The position numbers and the translations under genes were made by a program. From contig NC_049563.1 in NCBI RefSeq assembly GCF_013368755.1, forward strand, positions 2,108,001 to 2,172,000: a stretch of DNA of 64,000 nucleotides, given 5' to 3'. Source of the stretch: Talaromyces rugulosus. Taxonomy: Eukaryota > Ascomycota > Eurotiomycetes > Eurotiales > Trichocomaceae. This document shows, piece by piece, positions 1-10,929 of the stretch; position 1 is the first letter of the stretch, and the number at the start of each line of letters is the position of its first letter. Under the pieces are notes generated by a model that was given only the letters and a program-made list of their open reading frames with translations, searched no databases and was not told where the DNA came from.

Positions 1-118
1 CTGGCCCGCGCCGAAGACCGAGGATATAACTCCTCTATAAGCATTGCTCTAAAATCATTTATTCTCGACTCCTTTTCTCGTTGTACATATCTTGCTCAAG
101 AAGTTAGGAAAGAGAAAT

Positions 119-2426
119 ATGGCAGCCCTAGTCGACGTCCCGCGCAAGCTCTGGGAGCACCCCAGCCCCGAGTCAACACAAATGGGCGTGTTCAAATCGC
201 GGCTCGAGAAAGCCAAAGGAGTCAATCTTGCTGTAAGTAACACTCCCATCTTTTAAGGTTTAAACGGCTGAGTATTTGCAGGATTATAATGCACTGTATC
301 AGTGGTCGATAAAGAATCGCTCCGAGTTCTGGAGCTTTGTGTGGGAACAGCTGCCGCTCATTCATGAAGGACAGTATGAGGTTGCAGTCGACGAATCCAT
401 TCCAATTCAGAAGAACCCAGACTGGTTCAATGGTGTTCGACTGAACTTTACAGAGAACATTCTATTCAGCCCGGGAAGCTCGGCGGGTTCTCGGTCGACA
501 GCTGGCAAAGAAGATTCCAAGGTTGCCATTCACGAGGTTGTCGAAAGCAACATCCAGCCAGCTAGAGATGTGACTTGGAAAGAACTAAGACAGAACGTTG
601 GACAGTTCACGCAGGCTCTCAAAGCAACTGGTGTGCAAAAGGGAGACCGCGTGGCTGTTGTAGCTAGCAACAGCGTGGAATGCCTGATCCTGTTTCTCGC
701 CACGGCGAGCTTGGGAGCGTTGATCTCGACGACCTCGTCAGACACTGGGTCGCGAGGAATACTGGATAGACTGACCCAAATCAAGCCTCGATGGCTGTTC
801 ATGGAAGATGCCGCAATCTACAAGGGCGAGGTGATCGATCTCCGGTCCAAGATTGCACAAGTTGTCCAGGGGATGCACGCTGTTTCCGAGTTTCAGGGCG
901 CAGTTGCAATCCCCCGATTCAGGGGTCGACCAAATGATGTGGCTGGCGTGCCTCGGACTCAGACTCTGGACAGCTTCCTGGCCAAGGCGCAGTCTGATGA
1001 GCTGGAATTCGTCCGCGTTGGCTTTCGCGACCCGTTTCTAATCGTATACTCATCCGGAACCACAGGCCAGCCGAAGTGCATTGTTCACTCTACAGGTGGT
1101 GTCCTGATTACTACGGGTAAAGAAGGGAGGCTGCACCAGAACGTGGATTCTCAGAGCACAATTCTACAGTATACGACTACGGGGTGGATTATGTACCTCA
1201 TGTGTGTGGCCAGTTTGGTCACAGGGGCCAAAGTCATTTTGTACGATGGCAGCCCGTTTGCGCCAGATGCTCGCTTTCTCATCCAATTGATTGGTCGTCA
1301 GCGGTTCGTCGATTTCATCAGTTTGAGTAGAGATAATTGCTAACTGAAATTATAACCAGAGCAACCCATTTCGGAACATCTCCACGCTATCTGCAGGAAC
1401 TGAGAAAGCAGAAAATCACTCCCCGAAATACAGCAGATCTGAGCAATCTCCGCATTGTGACGTGCACCGGTATGGTGCTGGCCGATTCTCTCTTTGAATG
1501 GTTCTATGACGACGGATTTCCGTCCCACGTCCAGCTGGCAAACATCTCTGGAGGGACTGATCTGGCAGGCTGCTTTGGTATTGAGAACCCATTGAGTCCG
1601 CTGTATGTGGGTGGCTGCCAGGGAATCTCTCTGGGTATTCCCCTTGAAGTGTTTGATCAAGTAGACGAAGGCCTGCAGGGTGTTGATGGCAAGGCTGTGT
1701 CGAATGGCGAGGCTGGTGAGCTGGTTGCTACTGGTGCGTTTCCCAGTATGCCAGTTACTTTCTGGGGCGACGATGGACCAAAGAAGTATTATGATGCATA
1801 CTTTGCAAGGTTCAACAGTGAGTGTCTAAACACAACATGACTTTAGCACGTCACTAAATTTGATTATAAAGATGCATGGACACACGGCGACTTCATCGCT
1901 ATTCATCCCACTACCAACCAAGTCACCTTCCTTGGCCGATCCGACGGCGTCCTCAACCCATCCGGCATCCGATTTGGATCGGCTGAAATATACAACGTTA
2001 TCGAGACGCAGTTTGCCAGCGAGGTAGTGGAATCGGTCTGCGTCGGACAGAGACGCCCGCAAGATCTCGACGAGTCAGTGATTTTGTTTCTAATGATGAA
2101 ACCGGGACAGCAATATACTCAAAACCTCGTGGAGCGGATCAGAGCGGCAATTGGCAAGGCTCTTAGTCGGCGGCATGTGCCCAAGTATATTTTTGAGACG
2201 CCTGAGATACCGGTATGCATGCTTTATTTATATTAAAAATTTTGATTTTTTAAACTGACAAATGCAGACAACCGTCAACGGGAAAAAGGTTGAGCTACCG
2301 GTTAAACAGATTGTGTCGGGGAAACGGATTAAACCATCAGGAACACTGGCGAACCCGCAGAGCCTGGAGTTTTACTACCGGTTTGCAGAGGTGGAGAAGC
2401 TGGGTGGCAGACCAACAAAGCTGTGA
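119..2426 (+). CDS. Acetoacetyl-CoA synthetase (acetoacetate-CoA ligase)
   Basis: ATP-dependent ligase of the ANL (acyl-adenylate-forming) superfamily that makes acetoacetyl-CoA from acetoacetate, probably in the cytosol. Five exons fit: 119-232, 282-1320, 1362-1817, 1872-2212 and 2268-2426, giving 702 aa, close to the usual family size. The AMP-binding P-loop YSSGTTGQPK is near residue 298. A THFGTSPRY segment follows intron 2, a THGDF core motif follows intron 3, and the C-terminal lysine loop (TVNGKKVE) is in exon 5. Intron 2 needs an unusual GAG acceptor at 1361 to keep frame, because the nearer CAG at 1359 would shift it. The start is the first ATG in frame with the N-terminal exon. The family is clear from motifs; the exact ligase substrate rests on overall resemblance. 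Confidence 0.92.
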
Positions 2427-2611
2427 TATAATAGAATGATAGACGTTGCACTGTAGATAATGCTGATTTCAATGTTTGCTCTATATGTATTCTCGAGAGA
2501 AGGTTCGTGTGTAACATCAACTGATAGACATCGTGGCTCGGGGTATATACAGACACGTTTTGTGTAACGAAACACAGGACCGACAGCTGCACTGAAGAAT
2601 GCAAAAGACTG

Positions 2612-3094
2612 CTAGAAATCCCCCTTGTAGACCATCCCCAGCGAGCGCGGCGCCGTATACACAAACCCATTCCTTTCGTACAGCTTCCTGCCCGGCGGGT
2701 CTGCGAGCAGGTTGATATACGGCGGAAAGCCATCTTCCACAGGCGCAGTGGACTTGATTTTGTGTAGTAGATGCTTCAAGACTGCGTCGCCGAGGCCCTT
2801 GCGCTGATGGTCCTTGGAGACGGCCATGTCGGTGATGACAAAGTACCAGCCCCCGTCGCCGATAATCCGGCCCATGGCGACGATCTCGGACGAAGTTTGA
2901 TTTTCTGGTGCGTACACAATGTGGCAGCCATACCAGGCGCCGTGGACCGAGACAGCAGCCTGGGCGGCGCTTGGAGGCGTGAGGCCGGTGGACGTGCGGA
3001 GATGCAGATACGTCTCTACGGCGGGCACGCCGGGGTGGATGGTGTAGCCTGGAGGGAGCGCCATTTTACCGGAGAAATATGTGGTATTTGGCAT
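2612..3094 (-). CDS. GNAT-family N-acetyltransferase
   Basis: Intronless 160-aa protein of the GCN5-related acetyltransferase fold, which transfers acetyl from acetyl-CoA to an amine. The acetyl-CoA-binding motif A is visible near residues 90-105 (DMAVSKDHQRKGLG, matching Q/RxxGxG). A C-terminal KLYERNGFVY segment is typical of GNAT motif B. The substrate cannot be told from sequence; small-molecule detoxification enzymes are commonly this size. It is transcribed divergently from the MFS transporter at 3359, with 264 bp between the two starts, so they may share a promoter. It converges on the acetoacetyl-CoA synthetase gene, with only 185 bp between the stop codons. Confidence 0.88.
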   Translation of the reverse strand: MPNTTYFSGKMALPPGYTIHPGVPAVETYLHLRTSTGLTPPSAAQAAVSVHGAWYGCHIVYAPENQTSSEIVAMGRIIGDGGWYFVITDMAVSKDHQRKGLGDAVLKHLLHKIKSTAPVEDGFPPYINLLADPPGRKLYERNGFVYTAPRSLGMVYKGDF

Positions 3095-3358
3095 TTTGAA
3101 TGACTCATTTGGTGGTTTATATATATCTGTCTGCTGCCTGTCGGACTGGATTCGGAATTCGGGGGTTGATCTCGTGTCGATTGGCTGCGTGTAGTCCGAG
3201 GTGGAGATTGTGCGAGCGTGAAATGAGTCATTCTATACCGCTTCTTTATACTCGATGCTTTATAACCGTCTGATGTTATCTTGGTTTTCAGGTGTTGAGA
3301 TCAATTGTGGGTAACTAAATGCCAGTGCACTGAGATTGGGAAAGTCAGAGACATCAAC

Positions 3359-5222
3359 ATGTCTTCCCCCGCAATTCAGGATCAAGATGCGTCGTCTCCC
3401 CCACAGCACAAAACAGCACCAGGCACCCCGTCAGCTCCCCCGGCCCTCGCGCTGGAGGAGATCCAGATGGCGCATGTGTCGTCTATAATATCTGCTGCTG
3501 CAGACCAAACAGCGCATGATGTCGAAGAAAAAAGAGGCAAGGTTCGAGTCGTTGCGATTTTCACCGCTCTTGCGGTAAGCGACTCCCAGAAATTTGTTTT
3601 TGTATGAATGAGAAGCTGATAAAACCCCAGCTCAGCCTGTTTATCGCGGCGCTCGACCAGACCATCGTGTCGACGATTATCCCAACCATGGTGGCCGACC
3701 TGCACTCTGCAGCAGGCTATGTCTGGATCGGAGGCGCGTATCTGCTCGCCAACGCAGCCGGGTCCAACATCTGGGTCAATCTGTCGGATATCTGGGGCCG
3801 CAAGCCCATTCTACTCGGCACAGTAGCTCTCTTCTTCGTCTCGTCGATTATCTGCGCAAAGGCAGTTGACATGACCATGCTGATCGTCGGACGAGCGTTC
3901 CAGGGCGTGGCCGGCGGCGGGCTGATGCAGCTGGTGCTGGTCACGATCTCGGACCTGTTCAGTGTGCGGCATCGCAGCCTGTATTTTGGCCTGCTCGAGT
4001 TCATCTGGGCGCTGGCCGGTGCCATCGGCCCTCTGATGGGCGGTGCGTTGACGCAGCGCGTGTCGTGGCGCTGGGCGTACTGGATCAATTTGCCCGTGTG
4101 TGGACTGGCGCTGCTGTTGTTAATCGCTTTCCTCGACGTGCACAACCCGCGTACTGCCTTTCTTGACGGTATCAGAGCCATTGACTGGGCTGGCAGCCTG
4201 GCCATCCTGGGCATGACGCTGATGCTGCTGCTGGGACTGAACTTTGGCGGCGATACCTTTGCGTGGAGCTCGCCGACGGTGATTTGCCTGATTATCGCGG
4301 GCTGTCTGATGAGCCTGGTGTTTATCTACTGCGAGAAGCGGCTGGCGAAATATCCCCTGATGCCGTTGGGTGTTTTCCAGTCCAATATTGCCAGCTTTGT
4401 GATTGCTTTCTGCCAGGGCGCGGTATTTATCTCTCTTTTTCTATCTGTATACAATGACTACAGTGGCTAATGGTTCTCTGACAGGTCTTCATGGGCGGGG
4501 AATACTACCTACCCTTGTACTTCCAGTCCACCAAAGGCGCCTCACCCATCCACTCCGGCCTGCTTCTTCTACCCATCGTACTGACCGAAGCCTTCACGAG
4601 CGCGCTGACGGGCTATCTGATCCACCGCACCGGCCGCTACGTCGAGCTGCTCCAGTTTGGATGCGTGACGTCTGCGCTCGGCACGGGCCTCTACATCAAT
4701 TTCTCGACAGATTCCCCTCTGGTAAAAATCATTCTGTATCAGATCATCGCGGGACTGGGTATTGGCTGCCTCTTCACGGCGCCCGTGATTGCGTTACAGG
4801 CCAATGTGTCGCAGGCCGACACCGCCAGCGCCACGGCGACTCTGAGCTTTGTGCGCAATTTGGCCACGGCGGTCTCGATTGTCGTCGGCGGCGTTGTGTT
4901 TCAGAACAGCATGGTCCTGCGCAAGCCAGCCCTATACGCGGCGGGCCTGTCTGCGGAGGCTATCGAAACCTTTGCGGGCGAGGACGCTACGGCCAGTGTG
5001 CTGTTGATCGACAGCTTACTGGAAGATCCGCTGCAGCGGCGCGCAGTGCGTGATGCATGGGCGTGGAGTCTGCGCAATATATGGATCTTGTACACGTGCA
5101 TTGCAGTAGTCGGCGTTGTGGCGTCGTTGTTCCTGCGCAAGACGCATTTGAGCAAGGATGAGGTGTGGACGGAGAACAAGACGGGGATTAGAGCGAGGGA
5201 AAAGAGTAGCAGTAGTTCTTAA
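3359..5222 (+). CDS. MFS multidrug/toxin exporter (DHA2, 14-TM type)
   Basis: Plasma-membrane proton antiporter of the major facilitator superfamily. Three exons, 3359-3574, 3631-4422 and 4485-5222, give 581 aa. After a hydrophilic N-terminus of about 70 residues comes the DHA2 hallmark LDQTIVSTIIPTM in TM1. The motif-A-like loop DIWGRKP, GRAFQGVAGGG in TM4 and about 14 hydrophobic segments follow. The tail is charged, with a Ser run. The family exports drugs, siderophores or fungal toxins; the substrate here is unknown. The divergent GNAT enzyme 264 bp away suggests a modify-and-export pair, which is inference. Both introns have consensus ends and keep phase 0. Confidence 0.92.
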
Positions 5223-5394
5223 ATTTATGTAGAGTGTAGCAGGGTTTTAAAATGGAATATGATTGAAATGGTGATTTCAATATAATTGGGTGATGGTTTT
5301 TTACTACTCATCACAGCTCAAATAGAATACATCCAAGGCTTTCCTCCCTTCCCTTAATAATAGCCCCAACTCAAAAAGAACTTGTTGAAGAAGT

Positions 5395-5776
5395 TTATTT
5401 GTTGTTCTCAATCGCAGCCAAGATCGCAGGCGGGTTAGCTCCCACAACCTCACCGACCTTCTCCCCATTCTTAAACAGCAAGAAAGTCGGCATGGCGCGG
5501 ATACCCAGCTCCTGGGCTACATCGGGGCTGTCGTCGACATCGAACTTGACGAAGCTTACAACGTTCTCAAATTGCTTGCTGAACTCTTCGATCTTAGGCG
5601 CAATGGCCTTGCAAGGGCCGCACCATTCGGCAAAGGCGTCGACGACGACGAGCTTGTCGGATGCGAGGACGGTGCTGTCGAATTGGGATTTTCTGCGGGT
5701 TTTTAGTATACTTGGCAATGATTTATTAGGAAAGAAAGAAAAGAAAGGCTCACCCCTTGACCAGAGTAACGGCCAT
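5395..5776 (-). CDS. Thioredoxin
   Basis: Small dithiol oxidoreductase of 106 aa. Exon 1 is 5754-5776 and exon 2 is 5395-5692, with a 61-nt intron from 5693 to 5753. The active site WCGPCK is near residues 29-34. The conserved cis-proline follows in RAMPTF, and FKNGEKVGEVVGA completes the fold. The ATG at 5776 gives the usual cytosolic length. Immediately upstream, the same frame stays open and encodes an Arg/Ser-rich stretch resembling a mitochondrial presequence, but it contains no ATG. A CTG at 5875-5873 in strong context could start a longer form (see findings). The MFS gene converges on it; its stop is 172 bp away. Confidence 0.95.
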
Positions 5777-6975
5777 TGTGACTGGAGTGTTGCGGAACTG
5801 ATAAAAAGGCGACGAGGAAAAGGCGCGATGTGCGGGAGTCGACAGAGCGAGGCGGCGGAGAGACAACGAGGCCAGAGTAGATGATGGTCTTTTGCAGTGA
5901 GCAATGATGATAATGTCAGTTGGATGATTGATGACGGTGAGAGGGGCTGCTGGCTGGGCTTTTTAAAGTAAGAGGAGAGTAGAGGGGAGGAGGAGGGGCA
6001 GTGACGTTATTAGTCAGAATGGCCACCGCTGCCATTGGCGAGACGATGATTAATAGAAGATTCTTGATGATGATGACCTACCGCATGTTTGTTTATAATA
6101 GAATGGCGTGCTATTTTACAAATGTTATGATAGTGTACTGCTAGGTGTTAGCTGTTGTCTTGCCAGCAGCCCGGCCTCCTACCAGAGTAGATAGAGTACA
6201 CAATTGACAATAACTAATAATGTTTTGTTTGTGACTGCGGAAAAGACTCCAGAGAGACCATTCTGCCGGCTCGCCCAAAGCAGCAGGCGGTGAGGACATG
6301 ACGTGCTCGGCGAGCGCGGGCTTACCAATCGCCCGATTCTAGACTTTTGTATATAAACATTTGCAGTAGTATACTTTGTGTATACATAGCATACAAGTAG
6401 TATACTTGCTGTCCGTATACACTTTTATAATTTATATTTGGTCTTATTTTATAATTTATTTAATATTCTTCAATTGATCAACTCAATATTAACATAGCAG
6501 TACACTTGGCCACGGCATCTCCTGCACTCTTTCTTATCCCTGATATACAAGCCATGCCGCAATAAATAGAACATTGGGATAGGGTATCTGATACAACAAC
6601 AAAAGTCAGAACACTTGAGAGTTAGGTTGGCTGCGTCTCGTCCAGTCTTGCCAGTCTTGGTCGGTAGTAGTAATTGCAGCGGAGCGTAAAGCCAGTTTTA
6701 TGATCGATATGTGGTTTTCTGTTTCTGTTTTCACCTTTTTTTTTTGGTTTTCTTTTTTGTCGTTTTCATTTTGAATTTTTCATATTTTCATTTTTTTTTT
6801 TTTTTCCCTTTTCGTTGCCGGTTTTTCACTGTTTTTCGTGTTTTCGGTGGCTGTTGCTCCGCTGCAAGAATGTAGTAAAAGAATGTAAGACTGGTTCGAC
6901 TGACACCAACACATCTTCCCCCGCTCTCAACTCTCTGACATGAAAAAAAAAAAAAAAACGGCTCAAAACTATCGT
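5777..6975. other. Intergenic region, thioredoxin upstream side
   Basis: About 1.2 kb with no convincing gene. The first 130 bases upstream of the thioredoxin ATG keep the thioredoxin frame open. The middle (6340-6480) is AT-rich with repeated GTATAC/TATAC words. From about 6711 to 6850 the plus strand is a long pyrimidine, mostly T, tract containing uninterrupted T runs. A 16-nt A run lies at about 6943-6958, just before the end of the next gene. Confidence 0.6.
6711..6850. repeat. Low-complexity T-rich tract
   Basis: About 140 bases dominated by T, with several runs of 9-15 T broken by single G, C or A. It lies between the upstream region of thioredoxin and the 3' end of the next gene. It could be a nucleosome-excluding poly(dA:dT) element or a 3' UTR feature; sequence alone does not decide. 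Confidence 0.7.
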
Positions 6976-9327
6976 CTATATCTGTTCCGCAGAATGCGAG
7001 TCAACCGACGACCGTGGCGGAATGTCCAACAATTTGGCACTGCCTGCACTCACTTGACGCGCATGTTTGTGGCCACGGCCATAGTCGACGCTGTGAGCGC
7101 GCTGAATCTCGACAGCCTCGTCACTGACAGGGCTGATGGGACTCTCGTCCATCGCTGCGTCGAGCATGTCAATGTCGGTCAGCACGATTTCCTTCGACTG
7201 AGCCCGAATAGCTGCATGACGGACGACTGTTGGCTTGCGAGCGACTCCTCCGCGCCAAGACTCTGTGGCATTCGTGCCTTCTTCGGCTTCTGGCGAGGGT
7301 GATCGGTCACTGTCGGCGGCGATTTCAAGGCCCATTGCGCTGCTGCTTGCTCTGCGCAATCCAGTCGCAGAGTGGCGTTTGTTCTCTACGGGCTCTTCAG
7401 CCAACTCGTTGAAATACACGTCACTGGCCAAGTCGTCGCCCCCATTGGTTTCGTCGGATCGGTTCAGTTTAGACTTTCCGCCACTGCTTCGCCAGGCTGT
7501 ATTCGTGGTATTCTGCGAAATTCGGCGCAGAAACTTGCCCGACATCCATGACCCTTCGGAATCAATCGAAGCGAGCGACTGTGACAACATGCCACTGTTG
7601 CCGTCCCAAGCACGGTCTACATCTTCCATCTCACGGTTGGCTTCAGCGCCGACCAGAGATTGAGGGCTGACATCGTCAGCCGACTCGTGCACGGGCGAAA
7701 TATTCGTGCTGCGTTCAAACGGCACGGGAATTGGAGATTGGACGCGAGAGTCCGGAGGGGAAATAGGGAAATCTCCAAGGTGTTCGGTAAATTTGGACTG
7801 TGAGCGGTGGCTGGTGCCAATCCGCAAAAAGCTCCTCTCTGGGATGGGAATTGGGACGGCCGCGGTGTGAATGGGTCCGGTGCTCTGGATTTTGGTGAAC
7901 GATTCTCTGGATGTGTTGGAGAAATCAGAAGATGGAGCGTCAAGGTCTCTTGAGGCTTTGCTGCGAGGACTGCCGCGAGTAAAGAAAGACATCCACGTAG
8001 CCATGCGTCGGCCGCTGTGGTCTGAGAGGCGTTTCTCCGACTTTTCCGTGCGTGACAAGTCAGATACGGATTCAGGAGCAAGGTTGTTGATTCGTGGCGA
8101 ACTGAAATTTTGAGGCGGCGGGGATTGGTATTGCGGCGTCGAGTCTTCGCCTATTTTGCCGGCGCGAATCGACCGGTCGTCGATGTTGCCGATTACGTGG
8201 GTGGAAATATCTGAGAAGCGGTTGCTCTTACGTTGGCTCTCTTTGGAAGAGCTGCGTAGCCACGAGCCTGGTTGCTCGCGCGAGTGCACGCTCTCCCGCG
8301 GCGCAGCAACGATGTTTTCCTCTGGTAGTTGTTTCGAGGATGTCGCGGGAGATGGGGTCTGGTCTCTGCCACGCAGGTCATCGAAGTTCTCGGTCAAACC
8401 TATCGTCGGGCTTCCGGCCATATTCCTCTCTTGCTCCTCGCGATCTCGTTCAGCCCTCCGTTGTAGCCGGCGCTGGATTCTCTCCTGGTTCTCCTGACGC
8501 TTCTTATCCCGCCGTCGGCGGTCTCTCTCCATGAGTTCTCTCAGCGCAGGAGCGTCGAGATCGTCGGCTAGTTCGGCGACCCTTCTTCTCGATTGATAGT
8601 CCTCCTCATCGCCGAGCTTGATGTCCTTTCGCATTGACGTCGCGGACGGGTTGAGGCTTCGAGGGGGTCCATATTTAGAGTTGTCGCTGTACCGAAGGGT
8701 TGGTCGTGGCGCGAGGACGGAAAAGACGTTGACTTTGTATGTGTATGGGTCGGAGTGGTCGGACAGCGAGGAACGAGCATCCATGGGCAGGCTTTGGTTG
8801 GAGAAATGGCGATCCGCATGGCGACTCGAAGCGCTCGGACCCAGATTGGCTAAAGCGGCAGCAGAATGAGGATGAACCGCTGGTGGGGACGAGCTCATCA
8901 CCCTGATTTCCTGTTCGCGTTGCAGCTCTCGAGCAGAGCGTTTGCTCAGCCTCTTCTTCAAAGTGCCTTTACTGTTGGTGCTGGCGCGCTTTTGCAGGGT
9001 CGGCGTGGCACGGCTACCAGAGAAGTGGTCTTGGCCGATACTCGAGAGAGACGTATGGTTGTCGAGGCTATAGGCAAACCCCACGGTGGCATCGGCGCTT
9101 CTCTGAGTAGTGTTTGGCAGAGGCTCGACGGCAGCACGAGACGGTGTACTTCTGCGCTTGTCGCGTTTCGAGCGCTTTCTCGACGGCTTCCTTGCTATAG
9201 GGGCGGCTTGCTCAGGTACGGGAGACAAGGCAGCACTCGGCAGCGACGCATTTCTGTCGACAGCATCAGAGGCCTTCATCTGACTCCGGGGCCGTTTGCC
9301 CTTGCGCCCAAAGGGCCATATCGCCAT
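6976..9327 (-). CDS. Unknown fungal protein, Ser/Arg-rich with basic coiled coil
   Basis: Intronless 783-aa reading frame starting MAIWPFGRKGK. I do not recognise a catalytic domain. The protein is mostly low-complexity and Ser-, Arg- and Pro-rich. A highly charged predicted helix lies at about residues 255-300, rich in RRRD, KKR and RRLQRRAERDREEQ. A more structured C-terminal third contains WMSGKFLRRISQ and ends with repeated Ser-Pro sites (ESPISPVSDE), which suggests regulation by proline-directed kinases. It has the look of a conserved fungal scaffold or cell-polarity protein, but no function is claimed. Its length, lack of stops and amino-acid composition support a real gene. Confidence 0.8.
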   Translation of the reverse strand: MAIWPFGRKGKRPRSQMKASDAVDRNASLPSAALSPVPEQAAPIARKPSRKRSKRDKRRSTPSRAAVEPLPNTTQRSADATVGFAYSLDNHTSLSSIGQDHFSGSRATPTLQKRASTNSKGTLKKRLSKRSARELQREQEIRVMSSSPPAVHPHSAAALANLGPSASSRHADRHFSNQSLPMDARSSLSDHSDPYTYKVNVFSVLAPRPTLRYSDNSKYGPPRSLNPSATSMRKDIKLGDEEDYQSRRRVAELADDLDAPALRELMERDRRRRDKKRQENQERIQRRLQRRAERDREEQERNMAGSPTIGLTENFDDLRGRDQTPSPATSSKQLPEENIVAAPRESVHSREQPGSWLRSSSKESQRKSNRFSDISTHVIGNIDDRSIRAGKIGEDSTPQYQSPPPQNFSSPRINNLAPESVSDLSRTEKSEKRLSDHSGRRMATWMSFFTRGSPRSKASRDLDAPSSDFSNTSRESFTKIQSTGPIHTAAVPIPIPERSFLRIGTSHRSQSKFTEHLGDFPISPPDSRVQSPIPVPFERSTNISPVHESADDVSPQSLVGAEANREMEDVDRAWDGNSGMLSQSLASIDSEGSWMSGKFLRRISQNTTNTAWRSSGGKSKLNRSDETNGGDDLASDVYFNELAEEPVENKRHSATGLRRASSSAMGLEIAADSDRSPSPEAEEGTNATESWRGGVARKPTVVRHAAIRAQSKEIVLTDIDMLDAAMDESPISPVSDEAVEIQRAHSVDYGRGHKHARQVSAGSAKLLDIPPRSSVDSHSAEQI

Positions 9328-10929
9328 GGCTGCAACCAGAGAGGAAGAACGGCGAGGCGATTCTTTCTGGCGCTCGACTGGCTGCCAGCCAGAAAAGTGG
9401 CGGACAGCGGTCAGATAGAGTGGCAGTCGCCGGGGTCAGTGGACGATTGGCGACTGAGGACGAGTGAATTCATGGGTGGCGTGGTAGCAGAGTAAGTAGT
9501 GTGGAGTGTTTTGATTTCGACAGTATCGACTCGAAGCAGACGAATGGGAAGCGAGGCGAGGCGAGGCAAGGAGAGGATGAAGACAGCGACTAAGATGACA
9601 ACGGGAGGAGAGAGGAGGAAAAGGAAGAAGAGGAGGTGACGCTTTTTCTGGCTGGCTTGGGCGGAAAGCGTGACCAGACTGAGACCCGACCAGGCTCTTT
9701 GAGTCTTTGGGCGGTAACCGGTAAGCGTATTACCAGCGCCAGCCACGCTGTCTCGGTATTAGTACGCACGTTGAATACCGGGCAGTCGTCTCGTTCCCAG
9801 TTTCCACTGACATCATCGTGGAGTGCTAGTCGATACTCCATAGAGTCCGTACTATAAGCATCGACTCCTCATCGAGGGCTCTGGCAAACGGACTATTCAC
9901 TGCTAGCTGCAGTTAGCGCTCCTCAGGCAGTCGATCGGCGCTCCAAGTTTGCTCAAATAAATTACCGACCGTACGGGCTGGCACATACGGCCCCACGCGG
10001 TACCGGGCCGGCCAATCACGCGGCCGGCACGTATTGTAATTACAGCGGAGTCTGGACCGTGGGCGATGCGTCACGTGGACCTCCTTTGTATTGTATTGCT
10101 GTTTCTGGTATGAATTAGTTATTCAATAATCTCGGTTTTGGGTTTTTGGTTATTGTCTTGGGAGCAACCGCTTCAATGTGCGCCATAATGGCCAATGGCA
10201 CCCCTGTCAGAGTCATCTTAATTTGCTGCGACTGTTGGCCGCTTGTTCAGGCTTAGCCCGGGTTAAATATAACTCGCCCTCTTCAGTACTAAATACGTAG
10301 TAGTAAATGATGTCGGTGGTGGGCCCGGAGAATGCCGGTCGAGCTGACTGACTGGCCGTTATCACGGCCAAATGTTGCCAGCCAGGCTTCAGCGTTTTGC
10401 ATTTTACTAATGATAACAGAACGAACAGCTGGCGGACTGCGGCAATAACTGAGACATTATTCAATATTCAATGTTGCAACCTGCATATGTCGCTTGTTTA
10501 GCGGCCGCCGGCTAGCCACGACTCGCTAGTTACTTACTACAGGGTTCCTGCGTTGTACAATGTAGCAAAGCCATATTGCTTTTTATGTGATGGACAACTG
10601 GTGAGTGTGATGTATCTGCTTTTTATCTTCTGTTATATCAATTGGTAGTTCTACACACATTCAGTCGTGGACATATACCACACTATACACATGCAGCGAT
10701 ATGTACATATATCTGTATAGGCGGTGTAGATCCCGACTGAACTGCCGCCAGCTCGTGGCTGCCTCGACCGACGCTCTGGTTTTCTTTCTTTCCATCTTCT
10801 ACTTCTCTACTTCTCTACTTCTCTATTTCACTGTTTACGATTGCGCCTCTGGTTGCTGATCCTCATGCCAAGTGATTATCAACACAACCCCAAACAAGAA
10901 GACAAAAAACAAGAAATAACAAGCCACCC
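9328..10929. other. Intergenic region between divergent genes
   Basis: About 1.6 kb between the divergent starts of the 783-aa protein gene and the NECAP-like gene. No reading frame resembles a gene. A GC-rich, CGG-rich island sits at about 9965-10030, and pyrimidine-rich CTTCTCTA repeats at about 10797-10830 precede the NECAP start. It is probably promoter and 5' UTR for both neighbours. Confidence 0.6.

Noticed and set aside
3717..4214. Minus-strand open frame within the MFS gene
   Set aside because: No domain or start signals; it is antisense of transmembrane-coding sequence.
9965..10030. GC-rich CGG cluster considered as a fourth operator array
   Set aside because: CGG spacing is irregular (14, 10, 6, 5 bp) and it lies far from the accessory block, next to unrelated genes.
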